Assembly: GCA_002422745.1 (NCBI GenBank)
Contig: DITH01000160.1
Coordinates: 1-26,868 of the forward strand
Length of the DNA stretch: 26,868 nucleotides
Direction: 5' to 3'
Source: Alphaproteobacteria bacterium UBA6189
GTDB lineage: Bacteria > Pseudomonadota > Alphaproteobacteria > Rickettsiales > UBA3002
Part shown: piece by piece, positions 15,969 to 23,412 of the stretch
Numbering within the stretch: the first letter of the stretch is position 1
How the letters are laid out: each line of letters starts with the position of its first letter
Position numbers and translations under genes: made by a program
Notes under the pieces: model-generated
The model's input: the letters and a program-made list of their open reading frames with translations, nothing else
Database searches by the model: none
Told to the model about the DNA's origin: nothing

Positions 15969-16271
15969 GAGAATCCTCTACGTGTTAAAAAATTATGATT
16001 ATGATTTATTATCAGTCGGATATTGAGGTTTTCCTCATCCCGGCAAATATTAATAAAATTCTAGCAAATTTTAACTTGTGTTAACTTTTGCCCCATGTTA
16101 CGGTTTTATTAAGTTAGCATGGTAAATATCCACAATATTTAACCCATTGTTAATGAGTCGCTGAAAAACGATTGCTTCTATAGGTCGTCATCAGCATAGT
16201 ATGCGGTTAACGCGGGGTCACACTGCGAAAACCAATCAACGGCTCGCTCGAGCCCTGGCAAGCAAGGTACT
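15969..16271. promoter_or_regulatory. 303-bp AT-rich divergent promoter region between capsid and 146-aa gene
   Basis: No gene is seen. The half nearest the capsid is strikingly AT-rich compared with the flanking genes and holds a tandem 10-bp repeat (TTAACTTGTG then TTAACTTTTG, 16071-16090) and the CtrA-like site annotated separately. A TTGCTAG/TAATAT-like arrangement on the minus strand could be the capsid promoter, but I cannot fix it. The region serves capsid leftward and the 146-aa gene rightward. Confidence 0.6.
16139..16153. promoter_or_regulatory. CtrA-like box TTAA-N7-TTAA
   Basis: TTAA (16139-16142) and TTAA (16150-16153) are exactly seven bases apart, matching the consensus for the alphaproteobacterial cell-cycle regulator CtrA, which also governs GTA expression in Rhodobacter. 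It lies in the divergent spacer between the capsid gene and the 146-aa gene. The region is AT-rich, so chance occurrence is possible. Confidence 0.4.
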
Positions 16272-16712
16272 ATGCAATCTTTCTCCGTCGCCTTTGGTCG
16301 CGTTGCCCGCGCGACATTTTCCGCCAACCCGGAATTGAAAAACCAGGTCGCCGACCTGGTAAACCGTGCGTATTACAACATTCACGGCGTTTCCCTGGCG
16401 AATGCCGACCAGCAATGGGCGGGCACGATTATCGCCGCGGCTATGCAGCTCTGCCTCGACAGTCGGGTACATGAGCTTTCGACCCGCGAACTGCTTCATC
16501 TATTCGAAAACGTGATTCGCATCAGCGAGGAACACACGCGCGAAGCCCGGCGTCATGCCGCCATGGCCAGCAACGTATTTTACCTGAAAGAAACCGCACT
16601 CGATGCCGCCTTGCTCGAATCCACCGCCGTGCCGGATTACGCGCAACCCACCGTGCTTAGTGTTAAGGTTTCCAGCGAAGGCCGTCTCACCACTAAAGAA
16701 GACGCAGCCTAG
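16272..16712 (+). CDS. Unknown 146-aa protein on the opposite strand between capsid and protease
   Basis: The ATG at 16272 has AAGG at a 4-base spacing. The product is probably all-helical and soluble, with a central stretch (ADLVNRAYYNIHGVSLANADQ) and a later helix with EEHTREARRHAAMASN. No domain is recognised. It overlaps the stop of the prohead protease gene by 4 bp (CTAG, 16709-16712) and is divergent from the capsid gene. Its reading frame and codon pattern look like those of the neighbours. It could be an accessory gene comparable to phage morons. Confidence 0.78.
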   Translation: MQSFSVAFGRVARATFSANPELKNQVADLVNRAYYNIHGVSLANADQQWAGTIIAAAMQLCLDSRVHELSTRELLHLFENVIRISEEHTREARRHAAMASNVFYLKETALDAALLESTAVPDYAQPTVLSVKVSSEGRLTTKEDAA

Positions 16713-17230
16713 CCAAGCAACGTGCGTTCTGCCCAGACAAGCGCACGGTTTAAGGCCATCCAGCTGTCGTGAGATTTCACTACCGTCACTTGCGCCGCTT
16801 CGTTAGCAGGCAGTGTAACGAGGCTCACTTCCCACAATTCAACTTCCAGCAATTCCCGCACGCCTCTATCCATATCCCGGCGGGCACGTTTCACCGTATA
16901 ACCGATGCTCATACCGCGGATGGCGCCGGCTTTAAGCAACGCGTGCGCTTCTTTCGCCCGCGCGACATCCAGCAGTAGCGTTCCTTCCACATAAAGCCCG
17001 TGTTTATCTTCAAACAGCTGGCGAATCACCCCGATCGGGCTTTCCCATTGGTGCTGCCATAATAATTGCACCGGATACTTGCGTTGCGCCAGCGATTGCA
17101 GGAAAGCACCTTTGCGCATCACATCGCGTTGCGTATCGGTCAGGTCGAATACACTGGCATAGCCGGCGAATCGCCCATCTTCCGAAAGGGATTTAATCTC
17201 CAGCGCAAAGGCGCTGCGTTGCTTCTCCAT
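16709..17230 (-). CDS. HK97-type prohead protease (gp4-like)
   Basis: This 173-aa protein has the U35-type signatures: the N-terminal FAGYASVFDLTDTQRDVMRKGAF, the catalytic histidine H60 in LWQHQWESPIG, and the serine S108 in GAIRGMSIGY. The later LWEVSLVTLPANEAA strand holds the acidic partner E134. It cleaves the capsid delta domain during head maturation. It starts two bases after the portal stop, so it is translated from the portal mRNA. An opposite-strand gene separates it from its substrate gene, the capsid. Confidence 0.95.
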   Translation of the reverse strand: MEKQRSAFALEIKSLSEDGRFAGYASVFDLTDTQRDVMRKGAFLQSLAQRKYPVQLLWQHQWESPIGVIRQLFEDKHGLYVEGTLLLDVARAKEAHALLKAGAIRGMSIGYTVKRARRDMDRGVRELLEVELWEVSLVTLPANEAAQVTVVKSHDSWMALNRALVWAERTLLG

Positions 17231-17232
17231 CG

Positions 17233-18420
17233 TTATGCTCCAATACCCAGTAAGCTACGTTTTTCATCCGACGTCAGGAAATCTGCCCGCGAAATCCGTT
17301 CCCATAATGCGTCCCGTTTTGCCGTAAATACGGGGATGGCATCCCGATCCGCTTCCAGCTCCAACGCGGTATCGAACATCGGCACCAGCCAGTTATTCAA
17401 TGCATCGGTTACATGCTCAAGCAGCGGCAGAATGGTCTGTTCCCACAGTGCCAGCCGCGCTTCCTGAAGGTTGGCATAGGTATTATCCCCGGGGATTCCG
17501 AGTAATTGGGGCGGTACGCCAAAGGCCAGCGCGATATCCCGCGCGCTGGAATGTTTCACGGCGATAAAATCCATATCCCGTGGGCTTAAACTCATGTCTT
17601 TCCATTCCAGCCCACCCTCCAGCAATAGCGGACGCCCCGCATTGGCCGCGCCGGAGAATTGGCTGTCGAGCTGGTCTTTTAATCGGCCGAATTGTGATTC
17701 GCTCAAATGCCCGGCCGAACCGTCAGCCGCCTTCACCATCAGCGCCCCAGAAGGGCGAGCACCATTTTGCAGCAACGCCTGGTTCCATGCCCCACATTGG
17801 TTATGCTGGTCGATACTGTATGCCGCCGCTTCCATCGGCGACAGGCCGTACCAATCGTCCAGCGGGTGAAAGCTCTTAAGATGCAGCACGCGCGATTGGC
17901 CGGTAATCGGGTCGACTGCCATATCCACCGCCCGCTGGTCGATGGTGTAACGATACGCTTTGGGAATGCCGCCCGCGCCGGGAATAATCGCCACACGGTC
18001 GGGTCGTAGCACGTGCAGTTCCAGTGGCGCGTCCCCTTTCGGCCCGATGGCGTGCAGGTAGCTATTGCCACCGATCAGCTTATACGCGATCAGGTTTTCA
18101 AACAGCTCCGTACCGCCTTGCAGAGGGTTAGGACGGTACAGCAACTGTAATAACGGATGCTGATCGAGATAGCGCGAACGACGGGTACGCACCTCGCGCA
18201 ATTTCCACGGCACACTGCCCGCCGCACTGGCAATCATGCCCACAGCCCGATGCGCGATCACATTCCGCCGGTAGCCTTCATCGGCAAATCTGGTCGCATC
18301 CCGACGCATCCACACCGGTTGCCCGGGTGCTATCATAAAGGCGTTCGATGCGGGGTAGGATTTAACGTCCGTCGTGGGGCGCGCATGCGGGCGCGCCAGC
18401 CATGAAAACATGCCTGCCAT
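17233..18420 (-). CDS. HK97-type portal protein (gp3-like)
   Basis: I use the ATG at 18420 (MAGMFSWLARPHA; AGG six bases upstream), giving 395 aa. An in-frame ATG at 18459 would add 13 residues that do not resemble portals. Family blocks are clear: HRAVGMIASAAGSVPW, HPLLQLLYRPNPLQGG, FENLIAYKLIGGNSYL, LHLKSFHPLDDWYGLSPMEA, and the stem/crown sequence ALAFGVPPQLLGIPGDNTYANLQEA (part). It forms the dodecameric DNA channel and docks the terminase. The 120-bp spacer upstream contains no clear promoter. Confidence 0.95.
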   Translation of the reverse strand: MAGMFSWLARPHARPTTDVKSYPASNAFMIAPGQPVWMRRDATRFADEGYRRNVIAHRAVGMIASAAGSVPWKLREVRTRRSRYLDQHPLLQLLYRPNPLQGGTELFENLIAYKLIGGNSYLHAIGPKGDAPLELHVLRPDRVAIIPGAGGIPKAYRYTIDQRAVDMAVDPITGQSRVLHLKSFHPLDDWYGLSPMEAAAYSIDQHNQCGAWNQALLQNGARPSGALMVKAADGSAGHLSESQFGRLKDQLDSQFSGAANAGRPLLLEGGLEWKDMSLSPRDMDFIAVKHSSARDIALAFGVPPQLLGIPGDNTYANLQEARLALWEQTILPLLEHVTDALNNWLVPMFDTALELEADRDAIPVFTAKRDALWERISRADFLTSDEKRSLLGIGA

Positions 18421-18540
18421 GAGATACCTATCGTAAATGGGGGAAACTAAATTACGCATCGCTGCAGATGCACAATTACCAGCCTATATTTAAGGTTGTA
18501 ATCGTCCTGCACCGAACCCGGAAGGGGCGTAGATCATTTT

Positions 18541-18930
18541 TTATCGGTTAAGTTCGCGCGAGGCATTTTCCACCTGCCCAGCGTGCGACACCGAGGCCGC
18601 ATCCACGATCCCGGCAGGGCCATCCATTAACCCCATCCGCCGTTGCCCACTGCTCACATAGGGGCGATCCACCATCGCATCGCGCTCTTGTTGCGAACGG
18701 TCTGCCTCGGGCCGGGTGGCATACCACGAAATCGCCACCCCGAACACCGCACCGATGGCCCGGAACGACCATTGCGCCATTTTATGGGTCGCGTTGTCGC
18801 CGCTTTTACCGAGGGTATGGCCAACCCACGCACCGAACGCTCCCAGCAAACTGGCACTCGCCAGCCGAATGGGCAGCGGGGTCACGTTCACCGCCGTAGG
18901 TTCTGATGATGGTGTGGGCGTCTGATTCAT
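18541..18930 (-). CDS. 129-aa two-helix membrane protein between terminase and portal
   Basis: This is an unrecognised protein. It has a Pro/Thr-rich N-terminus, two hydrophobic helices (about 22-40 and 55-71) separated by a short polar loop, and a polar C-terminal tail (RSQQERDAMVDRP onward) likely in the cytoplasm. It is not a standard GTA gene at this place, although some clusters have a small membrane protein (gp3.5-like) near the portal. An AGGAAG ribosome site precedes the ATG. It has its own PHO-box-like promoter, shared with the accessory block 8 kb away, which suggests that it belongs to that regulon rather than to the head operon. Confidence 0.8.
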   Translation of the reverse strand: MNQTPTPSSEPTAVNVTPLPIRLASASLLGAFGAWVGHTLGKSGDNATHKMAQWSFRAIGAVFGVAISWYATRPEADRSQQERDAMVDRPYVSSGQRRMGLMDGPAGIVDAASVSHAGQVENASRELNR

Positions 18931-18948
18931 ACACTTCCTAACCCTATC

Positions 18949-18994
18949 ACTTTACCACGCCAACGCAGGCTCGATTATGAACATTTCATGACAA
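18949..18994 (-). promoter_or_regulatory. PHO-box-like promoter of the 129-aa membrane protein gene
   Basis: On the minus strand the half-sites TTGTCAT (18994-18988) and TGTTCAT (18983-18977) flank GAAA. After 22 bases comes the -10 TAAAGT (18954-18949). The box starts five bases after the stop codon of the terminase nuclease half. Confidence 0.7.
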
Positions 18995-18998
18995 ACCG

Positions 18999-19502
18999 CT
19001 AGATTCTCCGTAGGTTAGGGCGCGCCTGCCGGGCCCGGTCACGCTGCCAGTTCAGGTACTGGCTAATCGCATCTACCTGGTCGTCATGCGCCCCATCGGG
19101 GAAACTGAACAGCTCCTGCTCCAATGCTGCGAGCCAGCTTGCATGCTTTGGCAAATGCAGTAATCCGGCCTCTAGCATCGGCGTGATACGCACAAAGCGG
19201 CCTACCTTATCGCCTTTGGGCATGTACGCAATCAGCGGCAAACTGCTTTCCTGCCGCAAATCCTGCAACAGTGACTGGCCGCTGGCCTTATCCTCAATCA
19301 CAATGCCTTCTGGCGCAAACCGCTCGGCCTGTTGCATAATCGCGCGTTTTAACTGCGGATATTCCAGCCGCACAACCAGCATATCCACCAGGTAATGCGC
19401 CCCATCGCGCCAATAGAATGTCGCACAGGCGCTGGCATCGTGCCCCGCCCCCGCTTTCACCGCCGTATCCCAGCTTTGCACGCATCCGAAGCCGTTTAAC
19501 AT
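18999..19502 (-). CDS. Large terminase, C-terminal nuclease half (gp2-like, split gene)
   Basis: This 167-aa protein corresponds to the RNase H-fold nuclease domain alone. All expected acidic residues are present: D12 (VQSWDTAVK), E70/D71 (VIEDKASG) and D140/D141/D144 (HDDQVD). It starts at MLNGFGC, within the natural linker just before the first nuclease strand. It has a plausible ribosome site (AAGGGA eight bases before the ATG), so it looks translated independently. The ATPase half lies 1.5 kb upstream at 21013-21969, beyond an opposite-strand muramidase gene. Together the halves make 485 residues, the normal TerL length, so nothing is lost. It cuts DNA during head packaging, presumably after associating with the ATPase half. 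Confidence 0.93.
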   Translation of the reverse strand: MLNGFGCVQSWDTAVKAGAGHDASACATFYWRDGAHYLVDMLVVRLEYPQLKRAIMQQAERFAPEGIVIEDKASGQSLLQDLRQESSLPLIAYMPKGDKVGRFVRITPMLEAGLLHLPKHASWLAALEQELFSFPDGAHDDQVDAISQYLNWQRDRARQARPNLRRI

Positions 19503-19535
19503 AATTTTAATCCCTTCCCAGTACGCTAAGCCCTT

Positions 19536-21032
19536 ATGAGCAAGCGCGACGTATTTTATCAGTTAGCCCGCGACCGGATTCTTCCCAGTGAAGGCGGCTA
19601 CACCCCACCATCACCAAAGGATCCGGAAACCTTGTTCGGCATCACCCACAGTGTGATGGAAAACAATATTCGGCAGATGGACGCGCAGCGACTCGCCACG
19701 CTGCCGCCCAATCTCCAGCGGCATTTCCAACGCATCCGCTCCGCGCCCGATGCCACGCGCGATGAGTATGTCAGCGATTACATGCACTACATTGCCGAGG
19801 GGCTTGTCCCCTACAGTAAGAGCACCACCACCCCGCCGCGGAGCACCCACGAGCCGCGCGAGGGTATCGGTGCGGCGTTAAGTTACGACATCATCGCCGC
19901 CCAGAACGTCGCGCTTACTATCTATTACGAGAAATACATGCAGGAGCCGGGCTTCGATAAATTTCCCGAGCCGCTTTGCTATTACATGGCCGATATGGGC
20001 ATCAATGCCGGGCCCGCCCGCGCGCGGTGGAATTTGGTAAAAGCCCTGGCACCCGGCGAGTCGGATATCCTATCGCCCGAGCAATACGCGCAATTCCCTG
20101 CCCTCACGTCATCCGAGGCAAATAATGGTGCGGTATTCGGCACCAGCAAAGGCAAGCCATATACCAGCGCCCGGCAGGACGGCATGTTGCTCGATGCCTT
20201 ACGACATGCAACACCGCAACAGCTCGCGCAAGCCGAAGCGCGCTTCAATGTCTGGCGGAACACCTATTACGGCGAATTAGCAAAAGATTCGCCGCAGCAT
20301 GCGCACTATCTCGACGGATGGAAGAATCGTACGGCTGAATTCTCTACCGCCATGCAAACACTAAATACTACCCCAGCCAGCATCGACGATGTGTTATTGC
20401 ATCAGGCCTCCGCGCCCACCAGCAACTATCAACCTGGGCCCGATCAAATCGCCATTCTGTACGACACCTTGCAAAATGGTTCGCCCGACCGCATCGGCAA
20501 CATTCTCGATGCGCCAGAGAAACTCCAGCACGGGCTGAAAGTGCAATATTGCAAGCACCCCATTACCGGCGAAGCCATCGCCGTGGAAATCCCCGGTCAT
20601 GGCGTTGCCATCTATCAGATCGACGAACAGGGCCGCTTCAAAGGCGACCATCCGACCCACTTACCGGATGGGGTGGAATTTACCACCGGCCGCTTCAAAA
20701 TGGAATTAGGCGACCGTGTGGTAAGCGAAGCCGTTTCACCCAACACCATCCTCTGGAAAGATGCCAACGGGCAGGAGCAACAACTCACCCTGTCACCGGA
20801 ACGCAACCTGGTCGTGCGTTACGCCGCGATTGAACAGAATTTATTTCTCGACCATGTGCCGATGAACCATACGATTTCTGCCGACGGTACGCGGCTTGAA
20901 GGCAAAACCGACATTATGTTTACCAACAGTGTCTACGACCGCCAAAGCGGTGCGCATTACGCGATCGAAACACCCACAACCCCCTCCAACCAAAATGTTG
21001 CCGACCGCGCAGCTACGGTACGCGGGGCGTAA
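19536..21032 (+). CDS. GH108-type muramidase (endolysin-like) with C-terminal extension, inserted in the terminase gene
   Basis: This 498-aa protein has GH108 hallmarks. These are an N-terminal SEGGY with catalytic-type E19 followed by LFGIT, then YYMADMGINAGPARARW (the usual D-x-x-V/I-N-x-G block), and later a YLDGWKNRT motif closing the domain at about 270. GH108 enzymes cut the glycan chain of peptidoglycan; E19 is the expected acid. Two features differ from phage lysozymes: a long insert between the first two motifs, and about 220 extra C-terminal residues, beta-rich and unrecognised. No signal peptide is seen. The gene lies head-to-head, 33 bp from the nuclease half, and overlaps the ATPase half by 20 bp tail to tail. 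No clear Shine-Dalgarno precedes the ATG. It is likely the lysis gene for particle release. Confidence 0.82.
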   Translation: MSKRDVFYQLARDRILPSEGGYTPPSPKDPETLFGITHSVMENNIRQMDAQRLATLPPNLQRHFQRIRSAPDATRDEYVSDYMHYIAEGLVPYSKSTTTPPRSTHEPREGIGAALSYDIIAAQNVALTIYYEKYMQEPGFDKFPEPLCYYMADMGINAGPARARWNLVKALAPGESDILSPEQYAQFPALTSSEANNGAVFGTSKGKPYTSARQDGMLLDALRHATPQQLAQAEARFNVWRNTYYGELAKDSPQHAHYLDGWKNRTAEFSTAMQTLNTTPASIDDVLLHQASAPTSNYQPGPDQIAILYDTLQNGSPDRIGNILDAPEKLQHGLKVQYCKHPITGEAIAVEIPGHGVAIYQIDEQGRFKGDHPTHLPDGVEFTTGRFKMELGDRVVSEAVSPNTILWKDANGQEQQLTLSPERNLVVRYAAIEQNLFLDHVPMNHTISADGTRLEGKTDIMFTNSVYDRQSGAHYAIETPTTPSNQNVADRAATVRGA

Positions 21033-21969
21033 GCATCGCCTCCAATGTAAAGCGCGGGAACCATGCCGGCTTCACCAGCGCATCCTGCAGCTTCAATGGC
21101 TGCTGCTGGTATTGCGCGTTAAAATGGCTACTGCCTAACTCCTTCTTGGTTCGCTCCAGCAAGGGTAACGGCTCCCGAAGCGGGTGAAGGGCCTCGCCCG
21201 CCTCCCGCGTATAACTATATTCACCACACGTGATAGTTGTCCGCTCGGGCGCAATCGCGGGCAGGCATAAATGCTCCCAGCCCCCACGTTGCAACAAGTA
21301 GCCGCTTAAATCCTCAACATGTAACCGCTGCATCACCAGCACGATCGCGCCGCGCTGCTTGTCGTCCAGCCGCGACGCAAACGTATGGTCGAACCAGTCA
21401 TTCACCGCCTGCCGCTGGATATGCGAGCTTGCTTGCAACGGATTTAGTGGGTCGTCCACAATCAGGATCCGCCCGCCCTCACCCGTCGCGGTTCCCCCAA
21501 CGGATGTAGCGAAACGGTAGCCACGTCGGGTGGTGGCAAATTTTTCCTTCTCGTTCTGGTGCGGGCACAGCACCGTTTCCGGGAACACCCGCTGATACCA
21601 CGGCGCCTGCATCACCAACCGGCAATCCTGCGATAATTTACTCGCAAGCCCCTGCGCATAGCTGGCCGCCATAATCCGCGTCGTTGCGTCCTGCCCTAGC
21701 AGCCAGGCAGGCCAGGCCACCGAAACCACGGTCGATTTCAGCATGCGTGGCGGCATATTGATGATCAGCCGTGTCATCTCCCCCGCAGCGCAGGCGTCAA
21801 GATGCGCCGCAATCGCCCCTAAATGCCAGTTGGGCAAATAGCGGGCACCTGGTGCAATTGTCTGCATTACCCGGCGCAAAAATAACGAGAAATCCTTGCC
21901 AGTTTTGTTATCCAGTCGCGCATTAGCCCGCTGCCATGCCCGAGTGCGCCACGATTGTGTGCTTGTCAT
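21013..21969 (-). CDS. Large terminase, N-terminal ATPase half (gp2-like, split gene)
   Basis: This 318-aa protein carries a complete packaging ATPase: Walker A-type MPPRMLKST (residues 72-80), Walker B ILIVDDP (168-174) and the coupling motif VMQRLHVEDLSG (212-223). It also has the closing FNAQYQQQP seen in phage terminases. It stops after PRFTLEAMLTPRVP, just where the nuclease domain would begin. The last 20 bases overlap the muramidase gene. A single full-length gene is the norm in GTAs and phages, so this is a split derivative. Both halves retain their motifs, which argues against decay. Confidence 0.94.
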   Translation of the reverse strand: MTSTQSWRTRAWQRANARLDNKTGKDFSLFLRRVMQTIAPGARYLPNWHLGAIAAHLDACAAGEMTRLIINMPPRMLKSTVVSVAWPAWLLGQDATTRIMAASYAQGLASKLSQDCRLVMQAPWYQRVFPETVLCPHQNEKEKFATTRRGYRFATSVGGTATGEGGRILIVDDPLNPLQASSHIQRQAVNDWFDHTFASRLDDKQRGAIVLVMQRLHVEDLSGYLLQRGGWEHLCLPAIAPERTTITCGEYSYTREAGEALHPLREPLPLLERTKKELGSSHFNAQYQQQPLKLQDALVKPAWFPRFTLEAMLTPRVP

Positions 21970-22031
21970 AATGCCAAATATTTCCTATGGTTATGAGATA
22001 ACCAGCGCACTAAGCGCCAGAGAACAGATTC

Positions 22032-22304
22032 ATGGAAGAAAAGCGTCGATCCTTCGTCGATACGATCATCGCCAAGAAAGGCCATTTGATCCATAAGCTC
22101 AAAGCGAAGGATACAACTGGCCGTTGGGCCTATTATTTCGTGCTGGTGGAAGCGCCGCGCGAGGCCGCCTTCCTCAAGGCGATTGAGGGCGATGGCACCA
22201 TCGATCTGGAGGATTTCGGCAAGGTCGTCGCCTCTTGCTATGGCGAGGAACCATCGCAGGAAGTAAAAGACTACCTCAAGGAAAAATACGGGTTCGAGGT
22301 CTAG
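22032..22304 (+). CDS. 90-aa small protein, paralogue of the 117-aa protein at 14209-14562
   Basis: Unknown function. The sequence FVDTIIAKKGHLIHKLKAKD leads into a compact alpha/beta domain (WAYYFVLVEAPREAAFLKAI, DLEDFGKVVASCYGEEP, YLKEKYGF). Its second half aligns with the 117-aa protein downstream of the capsid gene. It is divergent from the terminase ATPase half (62 bp spacer) and is followed at 33 bp by another plus-strand gene. The ribosome site is weak. Paralogy inside one cluster suggests that both interact with head or packaging proteins, but this is inference. Confidence 0.8.
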   Translation: MEEKRRSFVDTIIAKKGHLIHKLKAKDTTGRWAYYFVLVEAPREAAFLKAIEGDGTIDLEDFGKVVASCYGEEPSQEVKDYLKEKYGFEV

Positions 22305-22336
22305 GCACCTCGCTCTTTTTCTGGTACCATGTCTCC

Positions 22337-23077
22337 ATGGTTTCGCAATCCCCCCAGCTTAATTTTCATCAGGTGATCGACGAATTTGTCTCCCTCAAGC
22401 AATGGTCGGGGCCACATGCCGCCATGCTGCAGCAGTTCTTACGCGCACGAGCCAGCGAATTACTGACGCCCGAGACCGTCCGTTACATGCCAACCTTTAA
22501 AATCCTCGATCTTCTGGCCGCCATGGTCAACTTCACTCACGATGTTGCCGAAGAAGGCCAGCTCCGCCCGCAGGAGGCCACCGCTTTGCTGCGCGCCCAT
22601 TTATCTGACCATGCGCCGTTCACCCGCCAGTTTCTTCTCGACGCTGCACTCGAGCGCGCCCGCTATGAACCGATGATGATCACCGACTCGGCCGAAACAT
22701 CCCATCGCAACGTAATCCTGCGCAAGCGCTGGCACGCCATGCTTGAAGCGCATCAGGAACACCAGACACTCCCTTCTTCCTGGGAAGCAGTGTTGACCGA
22801 GTCGGCCGAGCAGGTGATTCTCGCCCCCTGTTTCGATGCCTATCGTCAGGGCCCGTTGATGCAGCTTTTCGCTGAAATGCTACAAACCGCTCGCCGATTA
22901 CACGACGAAGGGGCCGATCAACTCCAACTACTCGCCGCGATCGACCGCCATTCGCCCCTCTGGAAGCGCTATGCACTCAAATCCGCCCGCTACCGCGATA
23001 CAGCGCGCAAAGCAGGCGGCTTATTACCGCACCACGCGCAAGTGCCCCTCCCTCCGGGATCATCGCAACTGCACTAA
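22337..23077 (+). CDS. Unknown 246-aa helical protein
   Basis: The ATG at 22337 (MVSQSPQLNFHQVIDE) was chosen because the frame upstream of it overlaps the 90-aa gene. The product is soluble and helical, with LLTPETVRYMPTFKILDLLAAMVNF and a later segment rich in Glu, His and Arg. No domain is recognised. It follows the 90-aa gene closely and probably shares its transcript. Its TAA shares CTAA (23074-23077) with the stop of the 112-aa minus-strand gene, the same 4-bp tail-to-tail arrangement seen at two other places in the window. Confidence 0.75.
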   Translation: MVSQSPQLNFHQVIDEFVSLKQWSGPHAAMLQQFLRARASELLTPETVRYMPTFKILDLLAAMVNFTHDVAEEGQLRPQEATALLRAHLSDHAPFTRQFLLDAALERARYEPMMITDSAETSHRNVILRKRWHAMLEAHQEHQTLPSSWEAVLTESAEQVILAPCFDAYRQGPLMQLFAEMLQTARRLHDEGADQLQLLAAIDRHSPLWKRYALKSARYRDTARKAGGLLPHHAQVPLPPGSSQLH

Positions 23078-23412
23078 CCTTCCTCGATCCAGGCTTTCAG
23101 CACCTGCCAGTCTTCCGCACTCATGGTCGGCGCCAGCTCTTCCTGCGGCGTAGCCGTCGCGCTAAGGGCCACAGAATGCGCCGCTAATTGCTCCAGAAGC
23201 TGCACCAGTTTCGGCAATTGCGCCATAATGCCCCCCGTTCCCAGAATCAGTTCACTCTTTTCTTCAGGCTTCGCCTGGGCAAGCAAGCCCTCCAGGGCGG
23301 TCAGCACCGTCTGCACCAGCCGACTGCATTGCTGCACGGATTCTGCCAGGCTGCCCCCCGTGAGGACGGCTGCGGCCGAGCGGGTGGATTTCTTTCGTTT
23401 TACTGGGGGCAT
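23074..23412 (-). CDS. 112-aa basic/helical protein; possible small terminase (gp1-position)
   Basis: The N-terminus is strongly basic (PPVKRKKSTRS) and the rest is two or three amphipathic helices with coiled-coil character (QQCSRLVQTVLTALEGLLAQ; LPKLVQLLEQLAAHS). The C-terminus, MSAEDWQVLKAWIEEG, is acidic. I do not recognise it by motif. It is the first minus-strand gene of the structural run, directly upstream of terminase apart from inserted plus-strand genes. It is similar in size to the RcGTA small terminase, so TerS is a fair guess. A non-phage regulatory protein is the alternative. Confidence 0.6.
   Translation of the reverse strand: MPPVKRKKSTRSAAAVLTGGSLAESVQQCSRLVQTVLTALEGLLAQAKPEEKSELILGTGGIMAQLPKLVQLLEQLAAHSVALSATATPQEELAPTMSAEDWQVLKAWIEEG

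Noticed and set aside
16071..16090. TTAACTTGTG/TTAACTTTTG as a second CtrA site
   Set aside because: The TTAA units are six bases apart instead of seven, so it does not fit the consensus; kept only as a tandem repeat.
17233..18459. Portal start at 18459
   Set aside because: The extra 13 residues do not resemble portal N-termini; the ATG at 18420 has a better upstream AGG and a typical portal beginning.
21963..21985. Possible sixth PHO-box-like promoter before the 90-aa gene (TTGTCAT present)
   Set aside because: No second half-site follows at 11 bp and there is no TANNNT at the fixed distance.
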